From Crossiella sp. S99.2 (GTDB lineage Bacteria; Actinomycetota; Actinomycetes; Mycobacteriales; Pseudonocardiaceae), in assembly GCF_023094165.1 (NCBI RefSeq), contig NZ_JALMDK010000004.1:496001-560000 (forward strand): 64,000 nucleotides of DNA, given 5' to 3'. The notes under the pieces were generated by a model. That model was not told the origin of the DNA, did no database searches, and saw only the letters and a program-made list of their open reading frames with translations. Within the stretch, counting starts at the first letter, position 1. Every line of letters starts with the position of its first letter. The position numbers were made by a program, and so were the translations under genes. Below are positions 34,682 to 42,282 of this stretch, in pieces.

Positions 34682-35931
34682 TGCGCGCTCCGTACTTCAC
34701 CGATTCGCAGGTCACCCTCTACACCGGCGATGCGATCGAGGTCTTGTCCGAGCTAGCCGACTCCTCGGTGCACTGCGTGGTCACCTCGCCGCCCTACTGG
34801 GGCCTGCGCGACTACGGCACCGGCACCTGGATCGGCGGGCGAGCCGACTGTGCGCACTCCACCGGCCCCTGCGCCAACTCACTCCCGGCTCGCGGTACGG
34901 AAGTTGGCGCTCCCGCCTCGCCAGCGAACCGCGGAGGGAATCCGCCGGCGTGCCCGCGGTGCGGGGCGGTCCGCCAGGACCGGCAATACGGATTGGAGCC
35001 CACACCCGAGGCGTACGTGGACACGCTGCGCGCGGTGTTCGCCCAGCTGTCACGGGTGCTGGTCGACACCGGCACTGTGTGGCTCAACCTCGGCGATTCC
35101 TACAGCGCCGAGCCACCCGGCCGGACCCGCGACCCGATGCGCAACAGCACGCTGTCGGGCCGGTCGGCGGCGGCGCACTTGCGGGAATCGGTCCGTCACG
35201 CTGACGTGCACCGCACGCGCGGTGTTCCCCGCAAGAACCTCATCGGCATGCCGTGGCGGGTCGCGTTCGCTCTCCAACGCGACGGCTGGATCCTGCGCAA
35301 CGCGATCGTCTGGCACAAGCCCAACGCCATGCCCGAGTCCGTTCGCGACCGGCTGTCCAATCGCTACGAGTTGCTGTTCCTGCTCGTCAGACAACCCACC
35401 TACTGGTTCGACCTCGACCCGGTCCGTGAGCCCCTGAGCCGTCCGGAGGCGCTCACCGAAGGAATCGTCATTGGCGGCGGGAAAGGCCAGCACGCCGGAA
35501 TCGACGCCACCGCGCGGCGACGCGGCCACGCCGTCTACGGCACGTCCGGCAAGTACCACGACACGGCCGCGTTCACCGGCAACCCGCCCGGCCACGCGAT
35601 GCGCCCTACCGGCAGGCAGCACACCGCCGGTCATCCCCGTGGCAAGAACCCCGGTGACGTGTGGTCCATCACCACCCGGCCACTGCGGGCCGCGCACTTC
35701 GCGGCCTTTCCCCTCGACCTGCCGCAACGCTGCATCGCGGCGGGCTGCCCACCGGGCGGCGTCGTGCTCGATCCGTTCAGCGGCGCGGCCACCACCGGAC
35801 TGGCCGCCCGCAGCCTGGACCGCACCTACCTCGGCATCGACCTCAACCCGGCATTCCACGACATCGGCCTGGACCGGCTCGGGATCGTGCGCAGCGACCA
35901 CCCCGCCCCCCTGGACCGGAGGGCGTCATGA
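34681..35931 (+). CDS. Site-specific DNA methyltransferase (SPPYW class), copy 1
   Basis: The gene encodes 416 residues. ATG 34681 overlaps the previous stop by 1 nt and follows GGGAGGG. Motif IV appears early (CVVTSPPYWGLRDYGTG, residues ~35-50) and motif I late (GVVLDPFSGAATTGLAA), the beta-class order of N4-cytosine/N6-adenine methyltransferases. A Cys pair in the target-recognition region (CPRCGAVR) and LIGMPWRVAFALQ, WILRNAIVWHKPN are typical. No restriction endonuclease is nearby, so it is an orphan modification enzyme, probably protecting transferred DNA. It is paralogous to the next gene and overlaps it by 4 nt. Confidence 0.9.
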   Translation: MRAPYFTDSQVTLYTGDAIEVLSELADSSVHCVVTSPPYWGLRDYGTGTWIGGRADCAHSTGPCANSLPARGTEVGAPASPANRGGNPPACPRCGAVRQDRQYGLEPTPEAYVDTLRAVFAQLSRVLVDTGTVWLNLGDSYSAEPPGRTRDPMRNSTLSGRSAAAHLRESVRHADVHRTRGVPRKNLIGMPWRVAFALQRDGWILRNAIVWHKPNAMPESVRDRLSNRYELLFLLVRQPTYWFDLDPVREPLSRPEALTEGIVIGGGKGQHAGIDATARRRGHAVYGTSGKYHDTAAFTGNPPGHAMRPTGRQHTAGHPRGKNPGDVWSITTRPLRAAHFAAFPLDLPQRCIAAGCPPGGVVLDPFSGAATTGLAARSLDRTYLGIDLNPAFHDIGLDRLGIVRSDHPAPLDRRAS

Positions 35932-37052
35932 ACACCCCCGGGGTCCGCGACGCCGCAGAGCCGACGCGGCGACCATTCCCCTCCACCACCATCGCGCCCA
36001 CCGCATCCGGCGACCATGCCCGGCATACCCCGGCCGCCTACCACCATGACCGCGACTTCACCCTCTACGCCGGAGACGCCCTGCGAATCCTGCGCGGGTT
36101 GGATGACAGCACCGCTGACTGTGCGGTGACCTCCCCGCCGTACTGGCGCCTGCGCGACTACGCCACCGCCATCTGGACCGGCGGCACCCCGGACTGCCCA
36201 CACCCCAGCGATGACGAGCATCTGCTCACCTCGGCGAGTCAGTCCCGCCGCTGCCGGCGATGCGGCGCCACGAGCGTAGACGGCCAGTACGGGCTGGAGG
36301 CCACCCCCGCCGCCTACATCGACACCCTGCGCCAGGTCTTCGCCGAAGTGCGACGTGTCCTCACACCCGCGGGGACGCTGTGGCTCAACCTCGGCGACAG
36401 CTACTCCGCGAACTCCGACGGCTACTGGTGCGCCCAGCCCGGTCAGGACCGGCAACCCCGGTTCCGGCCCGCGGCGGACGTGCCGGTGAAGAACCTGGTC
36501 GGGATGCCCTGGCGGGTCGCGTTCGCGTTGCAGGATGACGGTTGGATCCTGCGCAACGCGATCATCTGGCACAAGCCCAACTCCACCCCCACTCCGGTCC
36601 GTGACCGCCTGGCCTGCCGCCACGAACTGCTGTTCCTGCTGACCCGGCAAGCCCGGTACCACCTCGACCTCGACCCCATCCGCCAACCGGTCGTCAGCGG
36701 TGGGCCGCCGTGCGACATCGCGCAGGCTGCCCTGGCACGGGGTAAGAACCCCGGAGATGTCTGGTCGATCCCGACCCGGCCACAGCGGCACGCCCACCCC
36801 GCCGCGTTCCCGATCGAGCTGCCCCTGCGCTGCATCGCGGCCAGCTGCCCGCCTGCCGGCATGGTGCTCGATCCGTTCAGCGGTACCGGCACCACCGGCC
36901 TGGCTGCCCGCCACCTTCACCGCCGCTACATCGGCATCGATCTCAATCCTGCCTTCCACGACATCGCCCTCGGCCGCCTGCGCCCTGACGACCGGGCGGT
37001 GGCCAAGACCCGGCAGCACGGCGACGCCGAGCAAGTCGACGGAAGGTGGTGA
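35928..37052 (+). CDS. Site-specific DNA methyltransferase (SPPYW class), copy 2
   Basis: The gene encodes 374 residues with an ATGA overlap. It has the same layout as copy 1: AVTSPPYWRLRDYATA (residues ~65-80), a CRRCGATS Cys pair, LVGMPWRVAFALQDDGWILR, HKPN, NPGDVWSIPTRP and motif I MVLDPFSGTGTTGLAAR. Long stretches are identical between the copies (for example NPAFHDI near the end). The insertion between HKPN and NPGDVWSI in copy 1 is ~50 residues longer, so target recognition may differ. It is a tandem duplication with likely different specificity. Confidence 0.9.
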   Translation: MNTPGVRDAAEPTRRPFPSTTIAPTASGDHARHTPAAYHHDRDFTLYAGDALRILRGLDDSTADCAVTSPPYWRLRDYATAIWTGGTPDCPHPSDDEHLLTSASQSRRCRRCGATSVDGQYGLEATPAAYIDTLRQVFAEVRRVLTPAGTLWLNLGDSYSANSDGYWCAQPGQDRQPRFRPAADVPVKNLVGMPWRVAFALQDDGWILRNAIIWHKPNSTPTPVRDRLACRHELLFLLTRQARYHLDLDPIRQPVVSGGPPCDIAQAALARGKNPGDVWSIPTRPQRHAHPAAFPIELPLRCIAASCPPAGMVLDPFSGTGTTGLAARHLHRRYIGIDLNPAFHDIALGRLRPDDRAVAKTRQHGDAEQVDGRW

Positions 37053-37408
37053 CAGTGGGTGGAATCCGTGACGAGCAGGCCCACTCGTTCGGGGCCTCCG
37101 TATCGCCGTCTCCAGCGTTAGGCTTTCGGGCCCATAGGAATCGAACAGATGTCGCGGCGGCGTTTCCATTCCCGGACCGATCCGCGGACACGGGCAGCGC
37201 CGACGCCGCTACGACTTGGCGCTACGAGCAACCGGTCCGCGGTGGAAGCCGCCACTTCGTTGGCGAAGTGGCCTACGTCAGGGGGGCCGAAGGCCAGCGG
37301 CTACGTGGCGAGCTTGCCGCGGTCATCGCGGTTCTCCTGCGCTGGGCAGGGCAACAGCAATCCCTGCCAGAGCAGCGCGGACTAGAAGAAGACGACCGCG
37401 CCGCGTGA
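37049..37408 (+). CDS. Small hypothetical protein upstream of the recombinase
   Basis: The gene encodes 119 residues. GTG 37049 overlaps the methyltransferase stop (GTGA); GTG 37055 is an alternative. The first half is low complexity. The second half, WRYEQPVRGGSRHFVGEVAY and RLRGELAAVIAVLLRWA, is a helix-rich region ending in an acidic tail. No family is recognised. Its position directly before the integrase makes it a candidate accessory or directionality protein, but this rests on position alone. Confidence 0.45.
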   Translation: MTVGGIRDEQAHSFGASVSPSPALGFRAHRNRTDVAAAFPFPDRSADTGSADAATTWRYEQPVRGGSRHFVGEVAYVRGAEGQRLRGELAAVIAVLLRWAGQQQSLPEQRGLEEDDRAA

Positions 37409-37481
37409 CGTGACATACGCCCGCGAGAACACGACAGCCGCGACTCGGTTCGCAAGAAGAAGGAGAAGGTGACCGTAGATC

Positions 37482-39518
37482 ATGAGTATCGAAGACGACC
37501 TCGTGGTCAATCCGCTCTTGCGGACGATCGAACAACGCAGCACAGCCGAAGTCCCCGAGTCGGGGCCATCCGGCCTCTCCGACTACGCGGTGTCGCCGCT
37601 GGGCACGTCAACCGCGGCCCTGATGCGCGATGAAATCCGTGTCGCAGTGCTCGGTCGGACTTCGACCGAGGACCAACAAGACCCTCGGCAGTCAATGCTG
37701 CGGCAGGTCGGCAACTGCAAGACCGCGCTTCCGGCATCGTGGGTGATCGTCGCCCACTTCTACGACGTCGAGTCAGGCCGCATGGAGCTGGATCAGCGTG
37801 GCCAGCGGAAGGACTATGAGCGGTTCGACATCCCGATCGCCCGTGACGGTGGAATCGCGGACCTGCTGGCCGAAGCCACGCACCCCGGCCGACGGTTCGA
37901 CGTGGTGATCTGCGAAAGCATCGCCCGTGTCGCGCGTCGCCTATACGAGGGTCTATCGGTTGAGCGGGCGTTGGAGCACGCCGACGTGCCCCTGTTCGCC
38001 TCCAACGAGCCCATCACCCTCACTGGCAGTCGCGCGCAACGCGTGCTGCAACGCCGGATCAACCAGTCCATCGCCGAGTACGAAGTCTTGAATACTCTCG
38101 AACAGTCCTGGGGCGGTTTGTGCACCCACGTGCGCGAGGGCTACAACATCGGTAAGCCTCCGTACGGATACAAGGCGAAGGTCATCCCACATCCCAACCC
38201 GATGAAAGCGGACAAGGGGCACACCAAGAGCCGGCTTGAACCTGACGGTGTCCACGCCGAAACGGTCACACAGATCGCCAACTGGCGTTACCACGAAGGG
38301 CATGGCTACGGCACCATCGCGGACCGGCTCAACTCCGACCCGGCGCGATACCCGCCACCCGAGCCAGCCGGCGGCAAACGGGCACGAGGGGCCTGGGGCA
38401 AGACCAGCGTCTACGAGATCCTGCGCAACCCGAAGTACACCGGATACCAGGTGTTCAATCGACGCGCGTCCCGCTCGAAGCGAGGCAAGGTCAACGACCC
38501 GATCAAGTGGGTGTGGTCGCCCAAACCAGTACATGAGCCGTTGATTCCGAAGTGGATGTACGACGAACTCAACGCCCGGCGCCAAGAACGCCGAGGCTCA
38601 CGCGCCGACAACAAACCCAACGTGCATCCTCAGACTCGCCGCACCTACGTATTGCGCGGCATGGTCTTCTGCGGCTGCGGACGGCGGATGTACGGTAGCC
38701 ACCGGCACAACAATGCGTACTATTTGTGCTGGCCCAAAAGCAACAATCGTGGCCGCCCCGATACGTATACAGACCACCCCAAGGCGGCCTACCTTCGCGA
38801 GTCATCCATCCTCGACGCGGTCTTCCAATTTCTCGCCGACCGGGTCTTCGGGCCTCGACGCCGCGAGATCCTCGCTGCGGATCTGGACGGGCTCGACGAC
38901 CGTGCCGCTCAACAACGCCAGGCCCAACGCGAACGGCTACAGCGGATCCTCTCCGATCTCACCCGCCGCCAGACCACCGTCCTGCGTCAGGCGCAGGAAG
39001 GCGACCCCGACGACCCCTTCGCTCAGGGCCTGCGCACCACCTACAACGAACTGGCAGCCCAGAAGAAGACAGCGCTGACGGCGGTGGCCGACCTCGACGC
39101 TGCCGATGAGCGCGAAGCCGACACACCCAGTGTGGACGACATCGCTCTCCTTGACGCTCTGCCCTATCTCAAGCTCAACCTCACCGATGCACCCGAAGAG
39201 CACCTCAGGCGCCTGTTCGAGACCATCCGGCTCGCCGTGCGGCTGATCGAGGATACCGATGAGGTGAAGGTCGAAATCAGGCTCCCTGCGGACGACATAC
39301 CACAGGTCTCCAACCAGGCAGAACGGACCGGCCACACCATGCCATCCTCACGGGTGCCTGCTCATCGAGCAGGCACCCGTGAGGATGCTGTACGTGCCCC
39401 GGGTGGGAGTCGAACCCACACTGGACGGATTTTGAGTCCGCTGCCTCTGCCGGTTGGGCTACCGGGGCCTTCTTTCTGGGCACAAGCACCATACGCGATC
39501 ACCGCCCCACGCCGCTGA
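37482..39518 (+). CDS. Large serine recombinase (integrase) whose frame runs through the tRNA locus
   Basis: The gene encodes 678 residues. ATG 37482 follows AAGGAGAAGG at ~10 nt. After a ~52-residue lead, the resolvase domain has catalytic Ser61 in VLGRTSTEDQQDP and conserved arginines in ESIARVARRLYEG. The recombinase domain (residues ~215-330) contains YHEGHGYGTIADRLN and ILRNPKYTGYQVFNRR. A zinc ribbon starts FCGCGRRMYG and has one further Cys (YYLCWP). A coiled-coil stretch follows (~470-560). The last ~60 residues are encoded by the hairpin at 39343-39387 and the antisense of the tRNA (APGGSRTHTGRI), so the natural C-terminus is probably near residue 615. Confidence 0.85.
   Translation: MSIEDDLVVNPLLRTIEQRSTAEVPESGPSGLSDYAVSPLGTSTAALMRDEIRVAVLGRTSTEDQQDPRQSMLRQVGNCKTALPASWVIVAHFYDVESGRMELDQRGQRKDYERFDIPIARDGGIADLLAEATHPGRRFDVVICESIARVARRLYEGLSVERALEHADVPLFASNEPITLTGSRAQRVLQRRINQSIAEYEVLNTLEQSWGGLCTHVREGYNIGKPPYGYKAKVIPHPNPMKADKGHTKSRLEPDGVHAETVTQIANWRYHEGHGYGTIADRLNSDPARYPPPEPAGGKRARGAWGKTSVYEILRNPKYTGYQVFNRRASRSKRGKVNDPIKWVWSPKPVHEPLIPKWMYDELNARRQERRGSRADNKPNVHPQTRRTYVLRGMVFCGCGRRMYGSHRHNNAYYLCWPKSNNRGRPDTYTDHPKAAYLRESSILDAVFQFLADRVFGPRRREILAADLDGLDDRAAQQRQAQRERLQRILSDLTRRQTTVLRQAQEGDPDDPFAQGLRTTYNELAAQKKTALTAVADLDAADEREADTPSVDDIALLDALPYLKLNLTDAPEEHLRRLFETIRLAVRLIEDTDEVKVEIRLPADDIPQVSNQAERTGHTMPSSRVPAHRAGTREDAVRAPGGSRTHTGRILSPLPLPVGLPGPSFWAQAPYAITAPRR
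39343..39387 (-). terminator. Perfect 21-bp stem-loop next to tRNA-Leu
   Basis: The 21 bases at 39343-39363 (starting CATCCTCACGGG) pair perfectly with 39367-39387 around a 3-nt loop. It lies 7 nt downstream of the tRNA 3' end in the tRNA direction, so it is best read as the tRNA terminator. It also lies inside the recombinase reading frame and could end that transcript. No T-tract is seen. Confidence 0.7.
39395..39468 (-). tRNA. tRNA-Leu (anticodon CAA), short variable loop
   Basis: A 74-nt cloverleaf with a 7-bp acceptor stem GCCCCGG/CCGGGGC and discriminator A; the 3' CCA is not encoded. The D arm carries the Leu-like GGCAGA in its loop. The anticodon stem is GCGGA/TCCGT with loop CTCAAAA (anticodon CAA), and the T arm is GTGGG-TTCGACT-CCCAC. 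The variable loop is only 5 nt (CCAGT), whereas leucine tRNAs normally have a long variable arm. It marks the attachment locus of the element on its left. Confidence 0.9.
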
Positions 39519-39523
39519 CGGGG

Positions 39524-40459
39524 TCACCCGGATCGGGTTGGCGAGGTGTTCGGCGGACTGGCCTGCGCGCCCCGCCCGCTGAGCCGCCCGTGTGCGGCCA
39601 GGATGCCCAGCAGCACCAGGGCGGCGCCCACGGGCTGGTGCCAGGCAACGGGTTCGGCCAGGACCAGCACGCCCAGCAGCACGCCGACCACGGGCGTCAC
39701 GTAGGTCACCGCGGCCGCGTTGGTGGCGCCCCAGTCCCGGACCACCGCGGTGTTCCACACGTAGGCCAGGCCGGTGCCGAAGGCGCCCAGCGCGATCATG
39801 CTCAGCAGCACGGGTGCGGACAGATCTCCCGGTGTGTCAAGGAAAGGCGTGGTCAGCAGCATGAGCACGGCGCCGATGGTGACCTGGATGAAGGCCATCG
39901 TCACCGCGGGCACGTCCCGGTCGCCGAGGAAGCGGCGCAGGTAGACGAAGGCCAGGCCGTAGCTGGTGGTGGCACCCAGGCAGGCGAGCTGGGCGGGCAG
40001 GTCGCCGGTCAGGTCGGCGGTGAACGGGCCGATGATCACCAGCACCCCGGTGAAACCCAGCAGCAGGCCGGTGAGGCGGTCCCGGGTGAGGCGTTCGGTG
40101 CGCAGCAGGGCGGCGGCGAAAGCGGTGGTGGCGAGTGGGGTGGTGGCGTTGTAGATGCTGGCCAGGCCGGAGGACAGCCGGGTCTCGGCCCAGGCGAAGA
40201 GCAGGAACGGCAGCACGCAGAGCAGCACCGAGACCACCGCCAGGTGCGCCCACAGCCGCAGCTCGCGCGGGATCGTCTGGCGGGTGGCCAGCATCAGCAC
40301 GCCGAGGGTGAGCGCGCCCAGCAGCAGCCGCCCGCAGACGATCTGCGCCGGGCTCAGCTCGGTGAGCGCGACCTTGATGAACAGGAAACTGGCGCCCCAG
40401 GCCAGGGCCAGCAGGCCGAACTGGACCGGGGTGCCCAGCCGGGCTCGGATCATCGGCAC
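39524..40459 (-). CDS. EamA/DMT-family transporter
   Basis: The gene encodes 311 residues. GTG 40459 has GGAGGGAG upstream; ATG 40453 is the alternative. It has ten membrane helices in two EamA repeats: the first with GLLALAWGASFLFIKVAL and TTPLATTAFAAALLRTE, the second with CLGATTSYGLAFVYLRRFLG and TYVTPVVGVLLGVLVLAEP. Members export amino acids, nucleosides or other metabolites. Nothing in the context fixes a substrate. It ends just beyond the tRNA and is the first chromosomal gene. Confidence 0.85.
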   Translation of the reverse strand: MPMIRARLGTPVQFGLLALAWGASFLFIKVALTELSPAQIVCGRLLLGALTLGVLMLATRQTIPRELRLWAHLAVVSVLLCVLPFLLFAWAETRLSSGLASIYNATTPLATTAFAAALLRTERLTRDRLTGLLLGFTGVLVIIGPFTADLTGDLPAQLACLGATTSYGLAFVYLRRFLGDRDVPAVTMAFIQVTIGAVLMLLTTPFLDTPGDLSAPVLLSMIALGAFGTGLAYVWNTAVVRDWGATNAAAVTYVTPVVGVLLGVLVLAEPVAWHQPVGAALVLLGILAAHGRLSGRGAQASPPNTSPTRSG

Positions 40460-40559
40460 GCTGCTCCCTCCGCGGCGACCGGCGCACACCGGGGCCGGGA
40501 GGGAGTCAACTCGCCGTGCGGCGGCCTGTCCGGCGGGAATCAGACCGCGAGCTGGGGGC

Positions 40560-41525
40560 TCACAGCCCGCCCAGGAACTCCAGCAGCGCCTTGTTGACCT
40601 CGTCCGGGCGTTCCTGCTGGGTCCAGTGCCCGCAGCCCGGCAGATCGACGACGCCGCGCAGGTCCGGCAGGATCTTCGGCAGCACGTGGTCCATGAACTC
40701 CGGCGGGTAGAAGGCGCGCACCAGGTCCCGGTCGCCGCTGATGTACAGGGCGGGCGCGGTGATCCGGGCGTTCTGCCAGGGCGCGGTCAGTTCCCAGTTG
40801 CGGTCGATGTTGCGGTACCAGTTCAGGCCGCCGGTGAAGCCGTTGCGCTGGTACTGCTCGGTGTAGGCGTCGATATCGGCCTCGGTGACCCAGCCCGGCA
40901 GCGTCTCCGGGTCGGGCATCGCGGCCAGGAACCCGCCGCCCTGGGCGAGCGGGGCCGCGGCCGGGTTCGCGCCCTCGCCGGAGGTGGCGGCCAGGGTCTT
41001 GCGGAAGGCGCCGCGGACATCGGCGTTCAGCTCGGCGTCGGCGACACCCGGTTCCTGGAAGTAGATCTGGTAGAAGCCGTCGCCGAAGCGCTCGCGGGCG
41101 GCGACCAGCGGCGGCACCGGGCCGCGCGGGCCGGGCGCCACGCTGAGTCCGGCCACGCCGCGGACCAGGTCCGGCCGCAGCATCGCGGTGTGCCAGGCGA
41201 CCGGGGCGCCCCAGTCGTGGCCGACCACCACGGCCTGCTGGTGGCCCAGTGCCTCGATCAGGCCAACCACGTCGCCGACCAGGTGGAAGATCGAGTAAGC
41301 GTCCACCTCGGAGGGCTGGTCGGTGCCGCCGTAGCCGCGCTGGTCCGGCGCGACCACGTGGTAGCCGGCCGCGGCCAGCGGTTCGAACTGGTGCCGCCAG
41401 GAGTACCAGCTCTCCGGGAAGCCGTGCAGCAGCAGCACGAGCGGGCCCTCGCCCTGCTCGGCGATGTGCATGGTGATGCCGTTGACGGACACTTCACGGT
41501 GCTGTGGCAACGAGATTCCCCTCAT
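40560..41525 (-). CDS. Alpha/beta hydrolase, soluble epoxide-hydrolase-like
   Basis: The gene encodes 321 residues, starting at an ATG in ATGA overlap with the TetR gene. The oxyanion HGFPES motif (near residue 35) and PDQRGYGGTDQP are typical of epoxide hydrolases. The nucleophile is Asp in GHDWGAPVAWH (near residue 103), not Ser. A charge-relay Asp in SGDRDLVR and His in GCGHWTQQERP complete the triad. The lid has Tyr residues (NWYRNI). It forms an operon with the TetR and FAD monooxygenase genes, consistent with monooxygenase then epoxide opening of an aromatic or unsaturated substrate. Confidence 0.85.
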   Translation of the reverse strand: MRGISLPQHREVSVNGITMHIAEQGEGPLVLLLHGFPESWYSWRHQFEPLAAAGYHVVAPDQRGYGGTDQPSEVDAYSIFHLVGDVVGLIEALGHQQAVVVGHDWGAPVAWHTAMLRPDLVRGVAGLSVAPGPRGPVPPLVAARERFGDGFYQIYFQEPGVADAELNADVRGAFRKTLAATSGEGANPAAAPLAQGGGFLAAMPDPETLPGWVTEADIDAYTEQYQRNGFTGGLNWYRNIDRNWELTAPWQNARITAPALYISGDRDLVRAFYPPEFMDHVLPKILPDLRGVVDLPGCGHWTQQERPDEVNKALLEFLGGL

Positions 41526-42232
41526 TCCGTGGTCGTGACGATGGTGGCCAGCACGGCCGCTCGTCGTTCGTGCAGCAGGGTCAGGCCGGCCTCGGCGGTG
41601 GCCCGGACCTCCGCGGCGGTGGCGGTCTCCGGGCCCAGCAACGCGGTCACCGCGCCAGCCATGACCGCCTCGGGATCGGCGACCTCGACCTCGGTCAGCA
41701 TGTGCGGGTGCGCGGCCACCTGGAAGAAGCCGGCGGTCATCGACCGCAGCGCGTATGCCTGCTCGTCCAGCGGCCAGTCGGCGCGGGCAAGGTGGTGTTC
41801 CCGCCACACCGGCAGTACCGCGTACATCAGCGCGCCAGGCCCGAGCGCGCCGACCAGTTCGGTGCTGCGCGGGTGTTCGGCCAGGATGCCGAGCATCTCC
41901 ACGTCGCCGGTCTGCAGCGCGCGCACGATCGGGCGTTCCAGGGCGACCCGGACCAGCAGCGGGACCAGCCGGTGCGGGCGGGCGGTGTCCGGATCGTCGG
42001 TGAAGCGCTGGATGAAGTCGTCGACGACCTCCAGGAAATCCCTGGCGAACAGCCCGACGAACAGGTCCTCCTTGGTGCCCCAGTACAGGTACACCGTGCC
42101 CTTGCCGACGTGCGCCTTCTCCGCGATCTCGGCGATGGTGACGCCCTTGACCCCGCGCCGCAGCAACAACTCCCTGGCCACGCTGAGAATGCGGGCGGCC
42201 TTCACCGAGTCGTGTTCGACCAGTTGAGCCAT
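41522..42232 (-). CDS. TetR-family regulator
   Basis: The gene encodes 236 residues. ATG 42232 is preceded by a purine-rich AAGGGATCGG. The N-terminal HTH (residues ~12-58) reads ARELLLRRGVKGVTIAEIAE and AHVGKGTVYLYWGTKEDLF, the standard TetR form. The C-terminal ligand/dimer domain is helical. It sits between the monooxygenase and the hydrolase, both likely targets. The 9-bp inverted repeat upstream of the monooxygenase (43524-43552) is a good operator candidate. Confidence 0.9.
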   Translation of the reverse strand: MAQLVEHDSVKAARILSVARELLLRRGVKGVTIAEIAEKAHVGKGTVYLYWGTKEDLFVGLFARDFLEVVDDFIQRFTDDPDTARPHRLVPLLVRVALERPIVRALQTGDVEMLGILAEHPRSTELVGALGPGALMYAVLPVWREHHLARADWPLDEQAYALRSMTAGFFQVAAHPHMLTEVEVADPEAVMAGAVTALLGPETATAAEVRATAEAGLTLLHERRAAVLATIVTTTE

Positions 42233-42282
42233 CACCGATCCCTTTCCCCAACCAGACCACCCGCGGTCGCGGGTCCACTCCA

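Larger units (their letters stand above)
1..39394. mobile_element. Integrated conjugative element, right-hand part, abutting tRNA-Leu
   Basis: A continuous block of mobility functions ends at a tRNA gene. It holds a complete type IV secretion operon, a replication-relaxation protein, a plasmid-style sliding clamp, methyltransferases and, as the last gene, a large serine recombinase pointing at the tRNA. Beyond the tRNA the gene content changes to typical chromosomal metabolism and transport. No second copy of the tRNA 3' end is visible upstream, so the left boundary lies outside the window or the Tad locus is partly host DNA. The right end is put at the tRNA by inference. The exact crossover cannot be read from this sequence alone. 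Confidence 0.6.

Noticed and set aside
34681..37052. Restriction-modification system
   Set aside because: No endonuclease-like gene is found on either side; the methyltransferases look like orphans.
39277..39492. Small minus-strand frame over the tRNA
   Set aside because: It translates the tRNA gene itself and the hairpin; no ribosome site.
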